DNA of 64,000 nucleotides from a virus, in IMG/VR virus record IMGVR_UViG_3300009509_000006, positions 1-64,000 of that record. One strand, given 5' to 3'. The number at the start of each line of letters is the position of its first letter. Within the stretch, counting starts at the first letter, position 1. Below, one piece after another: positions 1 to 6,256 of this stretch. Under the pieces are notes generated by a model that was given only the letters and a program-made list of their open reading frames with translations, did no database searches and was not told the origin of the DNA. A program made the translations under genes and the position numbers.

Positions 1-1
1 T

Positions 2-178
2 GAGAAGGTGGTCCTCGAGACCTACCCCTTCACCACCGATATCGCCTACAAGCTGAAGGAGTTCATCGAGGCAAACCCCGAGAAAGTGCGGGCTGCGTTC
101 GCACCTGTGATGGACGATCTCAGGAAGACCCTGCCGGCTCGCGAGAAAGCGCTCCAGAAGCGCAATCGGAGGTACTGA
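2..178 (+). CDS. C-terminal fragment of an unrecognised protein (partial at window edge)
   Basis: Only the last 58 codons are in the window; the frame is open from the first base and ends in TGA at 176-178. The visible part is charged and looks helical (KLKEFIEANPEK, LPAREKALQKRNRRY) and carries no motif I recognise. It is the first of four genes reading rightward, opposite to everything from 1389 onward. A GGAGG at 168-172 lies just before an ATG at 178 that overlaps the stop, but that ATG opens only five codons, so the next real gene probably starts at 259. Function unknown. Confidence 0.7.
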   Translation, partial: EKVVLETYPFTTDIAYKLKEFIEANPEKVRAAFAPVMDDLRKTLPAREKALQKRNRRY

Positions 179-258
179 TGGCACGCCGGTCATAGGCCCG
201 GTGAACGAGATCAAGAGGCTCGAGGGCGAGGCCGACGCGCTCCAGGAGACGAAGACCC

Positions 259-588
259 GTGGAAGACCTGTTGTACTACATCCTCGCGATCGTCGGTCTG
301 CTCGCGTTCGGTGCCGGGGGCGGCGGCCTGCTCATGAAGAAGCTCCGGGGCAAGGGCAAGAGCGGCGAAGCGGAGATCGATCCCGGCCCACCGCGTCCCG
401 TAAAGGAGCCTTCCGTGGCGCCGACTCCCGAGGCCGTCGAAGAGGCAGATGAGGCGGCCTCGAAGCTGGACGAGGAAGTTATCGACCTCGACGAACGAGA
501 GGACGAGATCGAAGCGAATCCACCCAGCGAGGACAAGCCCGACCCTGGCGTCGTCGCCTGGCTGAAAGACAAGGAGGAGGACGAATGA
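259..588 (+). CDS. Small single-pass membrane protein with acidic tail
   Basis: The 109-residue product starts at GTG 259, ten bases after an AGGAG at 244-248. Residues 6-26 form one hydrophobic, glycine-rich membrane segment (LAIVGLLAFGAGGGG), followed by a basic patch (KKLRGKGK) and then a long acidic, proline-rich soluble tail. By the positive-inside rule the tail should be cytoplasmic. It overlaps the next gene by four bases (ATGA), so the two are probably translationally coupled. Its neighbour 875-1318 is also a membrane-anchored protein and a cell-wall enzyme lies at 3427-4341, so a role in lysis or envelope modification is possible, but nothing in the sequence proves it. Confidence 0.7.
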   Translation: MEDLLYYILAIVGLLAFGAGGGGLLMKKLRGKGKSGEAEIDPGPPRPVKEPSVAPTPEAVEEADEAASKLDEEVIDLDEREDEIEANPPSEDKPDPGVVAWLKDKEEDE

Positions 589-875
589 GTCGACGCACGT
601 GGAGCACGCTGTCCGAAGCGAGAGCGAGCTTTCGAGTGGGCAAGGTTCGCTACCCCGAGGACTTCCCATCTGTGCTGCTGTACAACAGCCCTACGCGGCG
701 GAGTCTACGAGAGGCAAGGGAGCGGCTCGAGGGGCTTCTCCGCGGCGACCTCATGGAGGGACCCACAGAAGAGCTGTCCGACGCGATCGAAGCGCTCGAC
801 GACCTGGAGCACGCCATGAGGAAAGCCGAGGGCAAGCTGTTCCAGTGGTTCCAGGAGCACAACGAGGGGGCGTGA
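585..875 (+). CDS. Unrecognised 96-residue soluble protein
   Basis: This 96-residue protein begins at ATG 585, overlapping the stop of the previous gene (ATGA), and ends in TGA at 873-875, which overlaps the ATG of the next gene (TGATG). The N-terminal third is basic (LSEARASFRVGKVRYPED); the C-terminal two thirds are charged and alpha-helical, probably a short coiled coil (EELSDAIEALDDLEHAMRKA). It has no signal peptide or membrane segment. The tight overlaps on both sides show that it belongs to a rightward operon with two membrane-associated proteins. Function not recognised. Confidence 0.65.
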   Translation: MSRRTWSTLSEARASFRVGKVRYPEDFPSVLLYNSPTRRSLREARERLEGLLRGDLMEGPTEELSDAIEALDDLEHAMRKAEGKLFQWFQEHNEGA

Positions 876-1318
876 TGCGATATGCGGCCGCACTCCTCGT
901 TCTTTTCCTACCCGCCGTATGCTTCGCGCAGGACGCACAGGACTGCCATACCGATCAAGCGAGCTTCTGGATCTGCGCCGGCGATCTGGCCTGGGTGAAC
1001 GGCTACCTCGTCCCGCCCACCGTCCTGGACCTGCGCGACTGCATGCTGTGGGAAGAGAAGGCGAAGCTCTTGCCCGAGTGCATCGAGCAGCGCGACGAGT
1101 TCCAGAAGCAACGGGACCAGGCACTCGCCGAAGTCACGAGCCTGGAGCAGCAGTACGCCGAGGCGCTCGAGTACGGTGACGGCAACCGTGAGCTCTACGA
1201 GGACTGCCACCGGGACCTAGAGGACCGCTTCGAGGTGTGGGAAGTCGGGCTGATCGCCGGGGGCACCGGGCTCGGGGCGATCTTGCTCGGGCTCGTGATC
1301 GGTGGCTTCGCGATGTGA
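875..1318 (+). CDS. Exported coiled-coil protein with C-terminal membrane anchor (spanin-like topology)
   Basis: The 147-residue product has an N-terminal signal peptide (MRYAAALLVLFLPAVCFA, probable signal peptidase I cut after FA), a cysteine-containing periplasmic part, a coiled coil near residues 70-118 and a C-terminal hydrophobic segment at about 124-147 (GLIAGGTGLGAILLGLVIGG). That gives an exported N-terminal domain tethered to the inner membrane by its C-terminus. The layout resembles single-molecule spanins, which link the outer and inner membranes in the last step of lysis, but the expected lipobox is poor: the Cys at residue 16 is preceded by PAV rather than L-(A/S)-(G/A). Several cysteines suggest periplasmic disulfides. 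A spanin role is an inference; another envelope function is possible. Confidence 0.65.
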   Translation: MRYAAALLVLFLPAVCFAQDAQDCHTDQASFWICAGDLAWVNGYLVPPTVLDLRDCMLWEEKAKLLPECIEQRDEFQKQRDQALAEVTSLEQQYAEALEYGDGNRELYEDCHRDLEDRFEVWEVGLIAGGTGLGAILLGLVIGGFAM

Positions 1319-1319
1319 G

Positions 1320-1344
1320 TGCCCCCAGCAGGGATCGAACCTGC
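1320..1344 (-). other. tRNA 3'-end-like element (T-arm plus acceptor 3' strand)
   Basis: Read on the minus strand, 1344-1328 forms a perfect T-arm: a 5-bp GCAGG/CCTGC stem around a canonical TTCGATC loop. It is followed by TGGGGGC and an A discriminator, as in an acceptor 3' strand. A whole tRNA cannot be built. No GCCCCCA partner lies about 70 bases away, and the only anticodon-like hairpin (TGCG/CGCA around 1356-1371) has A instead of U at position 33. The element sits exactly between converging transcription units. It could be a tRNA relic, an attachment-site core copied from a host tRNA, or a hairpin used as a terminator. Confidence 0.4.
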
Positions 1345-1388
1345 GCTGTGCCTACTTGCGCTTGTTCCGCACGTGACGCCCCAACGGC

Positions 1389-1706
1389 TCAGGATACGAC
1401 GGCCTTCTTGACACCGTTGCCGAGAGCGGCGTCCTTTCCAGTCTTCGCACCGACGATCCTACGCTTGAGCGGGTCGGCGTTTGTCTTGTAGTGGAAGACC
1501 ATGCTCTTCGTCACGCCCGTGCCCTTCAGAACGGGGGTACCGCCCTTCATGCCCGCGACCACGAAGCGCTTGCCGCCGACACCGGCCTTGCTTTGGCGCG
1601 CGAAGCTCAGGAACACCGATTGGCCCTTCTTGGCGCTCTTGAGAGTAGCCAGCACAGGGTCCTTACCCTCAAGCAACAGGCGCCCTTCCTGGATCATATT
1701 CCTCAT
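1389..1706 (-). CDS. Putative internal head protein with capsid-targeting N-terminus
   Basis: This is a 105-residue, strongly basic protein (pI clearly above 10 from its K/R content), typical of DNA-associated internal head proteins. Its start, MRNMIQEGRLLLEG, belongs to a peptide family shared with the genes at 4423, 58113, 58639 and 58902. It has two sites fitting the (L/I)-x-E prohead protease rule: IQE before G8 and LLE before G14. The rest (SVFLSFARQ, KRFVVAGMKGGTPVLKG, KSMVFHYKTNADPLKRR) looks like a small beta-rich nucleic-acid-type fold that I cannot name. The start is backed by GAGAGG six bases upstream. It is the last gene of the leftward transcription unit, next to the convergent boundary. 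Confidence 0.7.
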   Translation of the reverse strand: MRNMIQEGRLLLEGKDPVLATLKSAKKGQSVFLSFARQSKAGVGGKRFVVAGMKGGTPVLKGTGVTKSMVFHYKTNADPLKRRIVGAKTGKDAALGNGVKKAVVS

Positions 1707-1720
1707 CGCGTCCTCTCGTA

Positions 1721-3280
1721 TCAGAAAGCAGGGAAAGCGTTCGAGACGGCAATGAAGTCCATCTCGTCCATCGCCGCTTGCAGAGCTCTCATGGCGTCAC
1801 GGACGCTCTTGGCGCTTTTGGCTTTCACCAAGGCTTTCCGCCACCCCTTCAAGCCACCATCGCTCGGGGCGGATTGGAGCAGGTCTTGGTCGGCGTCATG
1901 GAGGAGGCGACCAATCATGTTCGAGATACCGATGAAGTCCATTGCGTCCATCGCGTTCTGGATGTGCTTGAGCGCCACCCCCACCTTCACCCGCAACAGC
2001 GACGCGGCCTTGAGCTCACTCCAGAATTCCTTCTCGGCTCCAGGGGCAGGCTCTCCGAAGTCGCCACCCGGAGCTTCGATCAAGGCGCGAGCACGCTCGA
2101 GCAGGTCGGAACTCTCCTTCTTGACTTTGTGCTTCGACTTGCCCGTCCATGGCGTTCCGATCTGACCGGTCCTCTTCTTGCCCTTCCTGGGCTTCCTCTT
2201 CTGGCGGTAGTGCCGCAGGTAGCCGGCGACGGCCTCGGGGTCACGGACGTCCTTGCGGGCCTTGAGCGCCTTGAGCGCCTTCGTGCCCTTGAGCTGTTCG
2301 GTCTCGGCGAGTGGGGAGCCACTCGCATCGGTGTCTTCGGCGAGAGCCTGATCGATGGCATTCGAAATCACCATGAAGTCCATCGAATCCATCGCGCGGC
2401 CGAGGGCCTGCATTGCGGCCCGCACGCTCGTTGCCTTCTTGGCCTGGAGCAGGTTCTTGCGCCAGCTCTTCCGCTCGCCCTCGCCGGGCTCGCGCTGGAG
2501 CTCCGCCGCGGAGGACTGCAGCATGTGGCCGATCGCGTTCGAGACGGCGATGAAATCCATCTCGTCCATCGCGTTCTGGATGTGCTTCAGCGTCTCGGCG
2601 ACATTCGGGCGCGTGATGGCGGCCTTCTGGATGTGCGCCTTGAAGCGCTTTGCCGCTCCAGGGTCGGGCTCGTACATCTCGAGGGCCACGTTCTCGAGGT
2701 CTTGTGCGACGGCGTCGGCGTAGAGCTTCGCGAGCTCCTCGGGGCCCTCGACATGGTCGAGCGACCACTTGCCCGGGGACCAGGACAGGCCGCCGCCTCC
2801 CCCTCCACCCATCGTTGTCGTGCCGCCGCCCACCGTCTGGTAGACCTTCTCCTTCTCTTGCTCCTGCCCGAGCGTCGGTGTCACGTGCCACTTCGACTTG
2901 GCCTGGGCCTTCTCCTTCTCTTTGGCCTTCTTCTGCGCCCAGGTCATTGTCTGAGCCTTGGCCTGCTGCTTTTGCTTGGCCTTCTGGGCCTCTTTGGCAG
3001 CCTTCTCGACCTTCTCACGGGGGGCGATCGCCACCCACTTCACCGAACCCTTCTGGATCTGGAACTTGCCACCGAGGCCCTTGAGGAAGTTCTCGAGCAT
3101 CTTCCTGGAGCCCTTGATCGAATGGTAGATCTTGACGACCACGAAATTCTTCGGGTCGGTCCGGTGGGGCCTGTAGTGGATCCCCTTCTTGCCATTGACG
3201 TAGTTGACGATGAAGTCCTGGCCTTCCTTCGGGATCGTGGCCTCTCGGATGATCTTCGCCACGGCGGGATGCACGGGCAT
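1721..3280 (-). CDS. Large basic protein with a duplicated about 98-residue helical module
   Basis: The 519-residue product begins after AAGGAGG. Residues 1-85 form a compact domain (NYVNGKKGIHYRPHRTDPKN). Residues 86-130 are a lysine/glutamine/alanine-rich helix and 151-164 a glycine run. Two copies of a roughly 98-residue module follow, at about 212-310 and 419-516, separated by a very basic linker (KRKPRKGKKR). Each module holds two half-repeats built on the motif A-M-D-x-M-D-F-I-x-x-S-N-(A/M)-I, so the motif occurs four times (231, 289, 437, 497). The protein may be cut after IRE at residue 13 (AKIIRE before A), consistent with a head-internal protein. I do not recognise the family. Abundance in lysine suggests DNA contact. 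Confidence 0.75.
   Translation of the reverse strand: MPVHPAVAKIIREATIPKEGQDFIVNYVNGKKGIHYRPHRTDPKNFVVVKIYHSIKGSRKMLENFLKGLGGKFQIQKGSVKWVAIAPREKVEKAAKEAQKAKQKQQAKAQTMTWAQKKAKEKEKAQAKSKWHVTPTLGQEQEKEKVYQTVGGGTTTMGGGGGGGLSWSPGKWSLDHVEGPEELAKLYADAVAQDLENVALEMYEPDPGAAKRFKAHIQKAAITRPNVAETLKHIQNAMDEMDFIAVSNAIGHMLQSSAAELQREPGEGERKSWRKNLLQAKKATSVRAAMQALGRAMDSMDFMVISNAIDQALAEDTDASGSPLAETEQLKGTKALKALKARKDVRDPEAVAGYLRHYRQKRKPRKGKKRTGQIGTPWTGKSKHKVKKESSDLLERARALIEAPGGDFGEPAPGAEKEFWSELKAASLLRVKVGVALKHIQNAMDAMDFIGISNMIGRLLHDADQDLLQSAPSDGGLKGWRKALVKAKSAKSVRDAMRALQAAMDEMDFIAVSNAFPAF
1733..2647 (-). repeat. Coding repeat: two about 295-bp modules, each with two AMDxMDFI half-repeats
   Basis: Within the gene at 1721-3280, the segments 2351-2647 and 1733-2026 encode the two copies of the duplicated module. 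At DNA level the most conserved stretch, plus-strand ATGAAGTCCATCTCGTCCAT and close variants, recurs at about 1751, 1935, 2374 and 2550. Because the duplication is in frame and the protein copies are diverged mainly outside the core motif, it is a protein-level repeat, not a mobile or regulatory element. Confidence 0.75.
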
Positions 3281-3290
3281 GGTGCCTCCT

Positions 3291-3389
3291 TCAGAATCTG
3301 CGTGGGCGCCTGAAGTAGTACACGAGCGCAGCTGTGCATACGAGGCCCCAGACGAGCAGGAAGAAGTAGAATGTCGTTGTCTCGCTCAT
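3291..3389 (-). CDS. 32-residue single-pass membrane protein
   Basis: This small frame, starting at ATG 3389, encodes a 32-residue peptide made of a short polar N-terminus (MSETTT), one hydrophobic segment at residues 7-25 (FYFFLLVWGLVCTAALVYY) and a basic C-terminus (RRPRRF). The pattern is a classic N-out/C-in single-span peptide. No strong ribosome-binding site precedes it. It lies directly downstream of the exported lytic transglycosylase gene in the same direction, with 37 bases between them, so a role in lysis or in membrane delivery of that enzyme is a reasonable guess; tiny holin-like and connector-like peptides look similar. Confidence 0.55.
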   Translation of the reverse strand: MSETTTFYFFLLVWGLVCTAALVYYFRRPRRF

Positions 3390-3426
3390 CCGGGCCAGGA
3401 TAGCAGCATCGCTTTCGTGTCGTCCA

Positions 3427-4341
3427 CTACTGGCCGCCCTCTCCGTGCACCTCGAGGAAGTCGAGCTCGCGTTGCAGCTCTTCGATCGACCACTCGCGCA
3501 GAGCTGCCTCCTCGTATGGCACCTCGTTCCGGTCGTAGGCCTCCATGAGATCCTTGCGCAGAGACCGTCGTTTCTTGCGCGCCGCGTGCTTTGCCAATGC
3601 CTTGGCCTTGCCATCGAAGTAGACATAGCGCTCCTTGCCGACAGCCTTGAGGTCTTCGGGCGAGATGTACGGATCGCGGAGCGAGGCCTTCACCTTGAGC
3701 ATCTTGCGCTGCGCGAAGCCGCACTGACCCTTGTAGCTGTTCCTGGCCTTCGGCCCACACTTCCAGTGCGCCATCCAGTCGTGCAGCTGCCCGGCGCACT
3801 TCTCGTGGCTCTCGATCGCGTGCTTCACCTGGAACGCGGCGACCTGGGTGTTGACCCAGGGGTCGTACAGATCGTCCGGCTCCCAGTCGGTACCGTAGAA
3901 CGTGCGGGCCGAGTAGATCCAGTCGGGCTTCTGCTGGAACAGCCCTCTTTCGCCACCGGAACCTGTGGCATCGGCCTCGTAGGTGATCGGCCTGTCGTAT
4001 TCCGGCATCTTTGCGAACGTGAAGTCGAACCTGTAGCTGCTGTGTTCCGAGATCAGCAGCGCGCCTAGATCGTAGGGGTCAATGTCGATCGCCACCGCGG
4101 CCTTGTACGTGTACCACCCGAACTCCGGGGGCACTCCCGCGCGAGCGAGTCGAGATGTAAACAACGCCCCGTCAAGCAGCCCCACGAGCGGGTTGTGCCC
4201 GCTCCGAACGAGAAGCGCCCGAACCACGTCCGCTGAGGGGCCACCCGCGCCACCCGAGCTCGCCCTGTCCTCGGCGAGAACAGAGCCCGAGCAAAGGAGC
4301 AGGAGCGCGACGAAACACAGTGATAGTGCTGACTTCCTCAT
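3427..4341 (-). CDS. Exported lytic transglycosylase-like cell-wall hydrolase
   Basis: The 304-residue product starts after GGAGG (five bases). It has a Sec signal peptide of about 23 residues (LCFVALLLLCSGSVLA before ED). The central domain has the layout of the soluble lytic transglycosylase (SLT/goose lysozyme) family, which cleaves the MurNAc-GlcNAc bond of peptidoglycan: a glutamate in LLISEHSS (E99) as catalytic candidate, a G-E-R-G-L-F-Q-Q motif (130-137) matching the family's GxxGLMQ loop, and DPWVNTQVAAF (160-170) matching the N-x-x-x-G/A helix. The C-terminal 100 residues are basic and helical and belong to no family I know. It is preceded by a promoter-like sequence of its own, suggesting separate timing. 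It is the likely lysis or wall-degrading enzyme here. Confidence 0.75.
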   Translation of the reverse strand: MRKSALSLCFVALLLLCSGSVLAEDRASSGGAGGPSADVVRALLVRSGHNPLVGLLDGALFTSRLARAGVPPEFGWYTYKAAVAIDIDPYDLGALLISEHSSYRFDFTFAKMPEYDRPITYEADATGSGGERGLFQQKPDWIYSARTFYGTDWEPDDLYDPWVNTQVAAFQVKHAIESHEKCAGQLHDWMAHWKCGPKARNSYKGQCGFAQRKMLKVKASLRDPYISPEDLKAVGKERYVYFDGKAKALAKHAARKKRRSLRKDLMEAYDRNEVPYEEAALREWSIEELQRELDFLEVHGEGGQ

Positions 4342-4387
4342 TCGAGCCTCCCTGTCACGTTATCGGCTATCACGAGCCTGGTGCCCG

Positions 4388-4416
4388 GATATATCAGAAG
4401 TGACAGAGAGGGCCAA
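4388..4416 (-). promoter_or_regulatory. Sigma70-like promoter for the lytic transglycosylase
   Basis: On the minus strand TTGGCC (4416-4411) and TATATC (4393-4388) are separated by exactly 17 bases, each matching four of six consensus positions. The element lies in the 81-base gap upstream of the lytic transglycosylase start at 4341 and clear of the preceding gene, which ends at 4423. The spacing is ideal, but the hexamers are imperfect. Confidence 0.5.
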
Positions 4417-4422
4417 GCGGGA

Positions 4423-4848
4423 TCAGCGTTCGCGCCAGGCTTTGTCGACAAGCTCCGGGATCTTCTTCATCCGGATCTTGTTCACGGCGTCTTTGAGCCC
4501 TGCATTCGACAGCAGTGCGAGCAAATGTCGCATCACCTCGGGGGCGTTGTACTTGTTGAACGCCGGGGTCTTCGGTTTGCGCTCCAGGAGTGCTCTTGCC
4601 GCGGCCATGGGATCCACGCTCTCGGCTTTCGGAGGCTGCCCGGGCTCTTTCTCGTTCGCTGGTTTTCCGTCCTTGTCTTGCGGGGGCGGGGGTGGCGGGG
4701 TCTCGCCTTTGGGGATCTTGTAGCGCTTTCTGAGCTTCGGGACGATACTCCGGATCACGTCGATTGGCGTCTCGGGCACTTTGGGCTGCTGCTCCGCGTC
4801 TTGCTCCCTGGCGAGCAGCAGTTGTGCCTCATCGATCAGGTCTCGCAT
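4423..4848 (-). CDS. Putative internal head protein with capsid-targeting N-terminus
   Basis: The 141-residue product begins MRDLIDEAQLLLAREQ, matching the shared N-terminal peptide (M-R-x-L-I-x-E-A), with a predicted prohead-protease cut after LIDE at residue 7. It continues with a basic helix (SIVPKLRKRYKIPKGE), a proline-rich linker (six consecutive prolines, then DKDGKPANEKEPGQPP) and a helical C-terminal domain (MAAARALLERKPK; APEVMRHLLALLSNAGLKDA). A second LLE-type site, ALLE before R, lies near residue 89. Start supported by CGGAGG four bases upstream. No enzymatic motif is visible. Its linker-and-domain layout would suit a packaged, ejected effector, but that is inference. Confidence 0.7.
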   Translation of the reverse strand: MRDLIDEAQLLLAREQDAEQQPKVPETPIDVIRSIVPKLRKRYKIPKGETPPPPPPQDKDGKPANEKEPGQPPKAESVDPMAAARALLERKPKTPAFNKYNAPEVMRHLLALLSNAGLKDAVNKIRMKKIPELVDKAWRER

Positions 4849-4879
4849 GATGCCTCCGGGGCGATGTCACGCGAGAAGT

Positions 4880-5428
4880 CTACTCTGTGGGCGTGTCGAA
4901 GTGTAGAGGGCATCTCGGCGAGTAGATCTCGCCGTTTCCAGGGACGAGATCCTCCTCGAAGTGCTTCTTGCGAGCCGTGTAGACGGCTGTGGCGCCGCAC
5001 ACGTCGCAGTAGGCCTCCCGGGCCACCGTGATCTGGTCGGCGTGGCACAAGAGCTCCGGGATGCCGTCCCACGGCGACCCGTTCCACAGGAGCGTCAGCG
5101 CGGCGAGCACAATCTCCTTGCCCTTGCGCCTGAGCATCAGCGCCACGTCGAGCACCCCGGGCAGCATCTGGGCTTCTTCGACGAGGAACAGGTCGTAGTC
5201 GTCCTGGATCTCGAGCATCTGAGCTGCGTGCTGAATCCGCATCGCCGGCCACGCACGCCCCGTGCGGCTCTTGAGCGCAGCCTCCTCGTCTCTTGTGTCG
5301 ATCCTGGGGCGGAAGGCCCCGATACGAGCTGGGTTCCCTGACAGTGCGCTCTCAGCTCGCCCGATCAGATAGTCCGTCTTCCCGCTGAACATCGGGCCCA
5401 CTACGACGTGAATCTTCCCCGCTTTCAC
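4880..5428 (-). CDS. tdk: Thymidine kinase (type II)
   Basis: The 182-residue product phosphorylates thymidine to dTMP for phage DNA synthesis. It has the type II thymidine kinase hallmarks in order: P-loop GPMFSGKT at 11-18, Walker B/catalytic region DLFLVEEAQML (the usual D-E-A-Q-F appears as E-E-A-Q-M, the second glutamate being the catalytic base), and a zinc site made of CDVCG and a late RCPLH. Length fits the bacterial and phage enzymes (about 190). A GTG start at 5428 is chosen because CGGAGG lies five bases upstream and the conserved domain begins at once; upstream in-frame codons look non-coding. It overlaps the end of a small hydrophobic frame. It is a nucleotide-metabolism gene embedded among virion genes. 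Confidence 0.9.
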   Translation of the reverse strand: MKAGKIHVVVGPMFSGKTDYLIGRAESALSGNPARIGAFRPRIDTRDEEAALKSRTGRAWPAMRIQHAAQMLEIQDDYDLFLVEEAQMLPGVLDVALMLRRKGKEIVLAALTLLWNGSPWDGIPELLCHADQITVAREAYCDVCGATAVYTARKKHFEEDLVPGNGEIYSPRCPLHFDTPTE

Positions 5429-5570
5429 TGCGACCTCCGAAGAACACTCTCGATACAACCGAGGCCGAATAGTACAGGGATTCCCCGATCCCAGCGAGCA
5501 TCGCGGGGAGGGCCAGGGCCGCCTCAAGCAAGAACCGGAGAAGACTCTCGAGTACCCCGTAGACGCCCAT
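5352..5570 (-). CDS. Possible small hydrophobic protein overlapping tdk
   Basis: This frame starts at ATG 5570, overlapping the stop of the SEC-C gene as ATGA, and encodes 72 residues. Residues 1-45 are hydrophobic or amphipathic (VLESLLRFLLEAALALPAML), and the last 26 residues are read out of frame through the start of tdk. The start overlap and the otherwise empty 140 bases between the two flanking genes argue that it is translated, perhaps to couple tdk to the upstream gene. The tail composition, which mirrors the tdk frame, weakens the case. A membrane-associated peptide is the most I can say. Confidence 0.4.
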   Translation of the reverse strand: MGVYGVLESLLRFLLEAALALPAMLAGIGESLYYSASVVSRVFFGGRSESGEDSRRSGPDVQREDGLSDRAS

Positions 5571-6076
5571 CACCGTGACCTCTGTTGTTGCTCGAGGCGC
5601 ACCAGGAGAGGCTCGGTCACAAGATGGTGAGGGAATTCCGCGCAGAACCCCTCCCACTTGTCATCGGGAATCGCGCCGATCCGGATCTCGCTTGCGTCGA
5701 ACCCGCCAGCGTTGGCCCATCGCTGCGCGTGGGCATAGCGCTCGAACACGAGCACGGTCTCGCCGTCGAGCGTGAGCACACCTGTATCCTTCCCTCTCAG
5801 AACAAAGCGCGTCCTGTTGCCCTCGTAGTGGTTTCGGACCTCCTTCATGCCCGAGACGCCGCGCACCCTGTGCCCACAGCAGTGCTTCATCTTGTGGCCA
5901 CTGCCGCAGGGACACTTCGCGTTGCGCCCGACCTTCGCGCCCGCGACGCGCTTCGTCCGGGATTTCTTCGGCGGGTCCTTCGGCGCGTCCTCAACGGCCT
6001 TCTTGAACCGCGCGGCCAATCCCGAACGATCCGGCCCCTCCATCTCGTCCAAGGCTTCGTTCAACTGCTCGTCCAT
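5570..6076 (-). CDS. SEC-C motif (zinc-binding) protein
   Basis: The 168-residue product starts at ATG 6076, placed eight bases after GGAGG. After a charged helical N-terminus and a basic stretch (KKSRTKRVAGAK), residues 48-68 carry a clear SEC-C zinc motif: V-G-R-N-A-K-C-P-C-G-S-G then H-K-M-K-H-C-C-G, with C55, C57, C66 and C67 as ligands. This motif is best known from the SecA C-terminus, where it binds zinc and contacts SecB or ribosomes, and it recurs in many small proteins. The remainder (residues 75-168) is a separate domain (TGVLTLDGETVLVFERYAHA) that I do not recognise. It follows a terminator and possible promoter, so it may head its own transcript. Confidence 0.75.
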   Translation of the reverse strand: MDEQLNEALDEMEGPDRSGLAARFKKAVEDAPKDPPKKSRTKRVAGAKVGRNAKCPCGSGHKMKHCCGHRVRGVSGMKEVRNHYEGNRTRFVLRGKDTGVLTLDGETVLVFERYAHAQRWANAGGFDASEIRIGAIPDDKWEGFCAEFPHHLVTEPLLVRLEQQQRSR

Positions 6077-6102
6077 TGCGGCCACCTCCATGCGCAAGCG
6101 AT

Positions 6103-6129
6103 GATATACAGCGTGTACACTGATCGCAA
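6103..6129 (-). promoter_or_regulatory. Weak promoter candidate with GTGTACAC palindrome
   Basis: Between the terminator at 6131-6170 and the SEC-C gene, the minus strand has TTGCGA (6129-6124) and TATATC (6108-6103), but the spacer is only 15 bases. A perfect 8-bp palindrome GTGTACAC (6113-6120) lies in the spacer and could be an operator. Its position, just after a terminator and 27 bases before a good start codon, supports promoter function more than the hexamers do. Confidence 0.35.
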
Positions 6130-6130
6130 G

Positions 6131-6170
6131 GACAAAACGAAAGCCCCTGTTGGAGAGGCAGGGGCTTTCG
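6131..6170 (-). terminator. Rho-independent terminator, leftward
   Basis: A perfect 12-bp inverted repeat, CGAAAGCCCCTG (6138-6149) with CAGGGGCTTTCG (6159-6170), encloses a 9-base loop. On the minus strand the stem is followed by TTTTGTCCTT, giving a textbook intrinsic terminator. It lies about 85 bases after the stop of the gene at 6257-7153 and ends the leftward transcript that comes through the chaperonin region. Confidence 0.85.
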
Positions 6171-6256
6171 AATACCGTCGGCTGGGGGGCCTTCGGTGGA
6201 GGATGCTTTCGTACAACGTAGAAGATCCGGCAAGTCCCCGCAAGGGGGTAACTTTC

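Noticed and set aside
178-195. ATG with an excellent GGAGG at the end of the first gene
   Set aside because: It opens only MARRS before a stop; too short to support, unless there is a sequence error. Noted because the signal is strong.
201-452. Rightward GTG-started frame overlapping the 259-588 gene
   Set aside because: Its first 20 codons look protein-like, but from 259 onward it is only the shifted reading of the membrane protein gene and turns arginine-rich; no good ribosome-binding site precedes 201.
1319-1395. A complete tRNA gene on the minus strand
   Set aside because: The acceptor stem cannot pair, the only candidate anticodon loop lacks U33, and the 5' half overlaps a coding region. 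Only the 3' end is tRNA-like.
6181-6256. Second terminator after the gene at 6257
   Set aside because: A small CCCC-GCAA-GGGG hairpin exists near 6236-6247, but the stem is only 4 bp and has no T-run; the strong terminator at 6131-6170 is sufficient.
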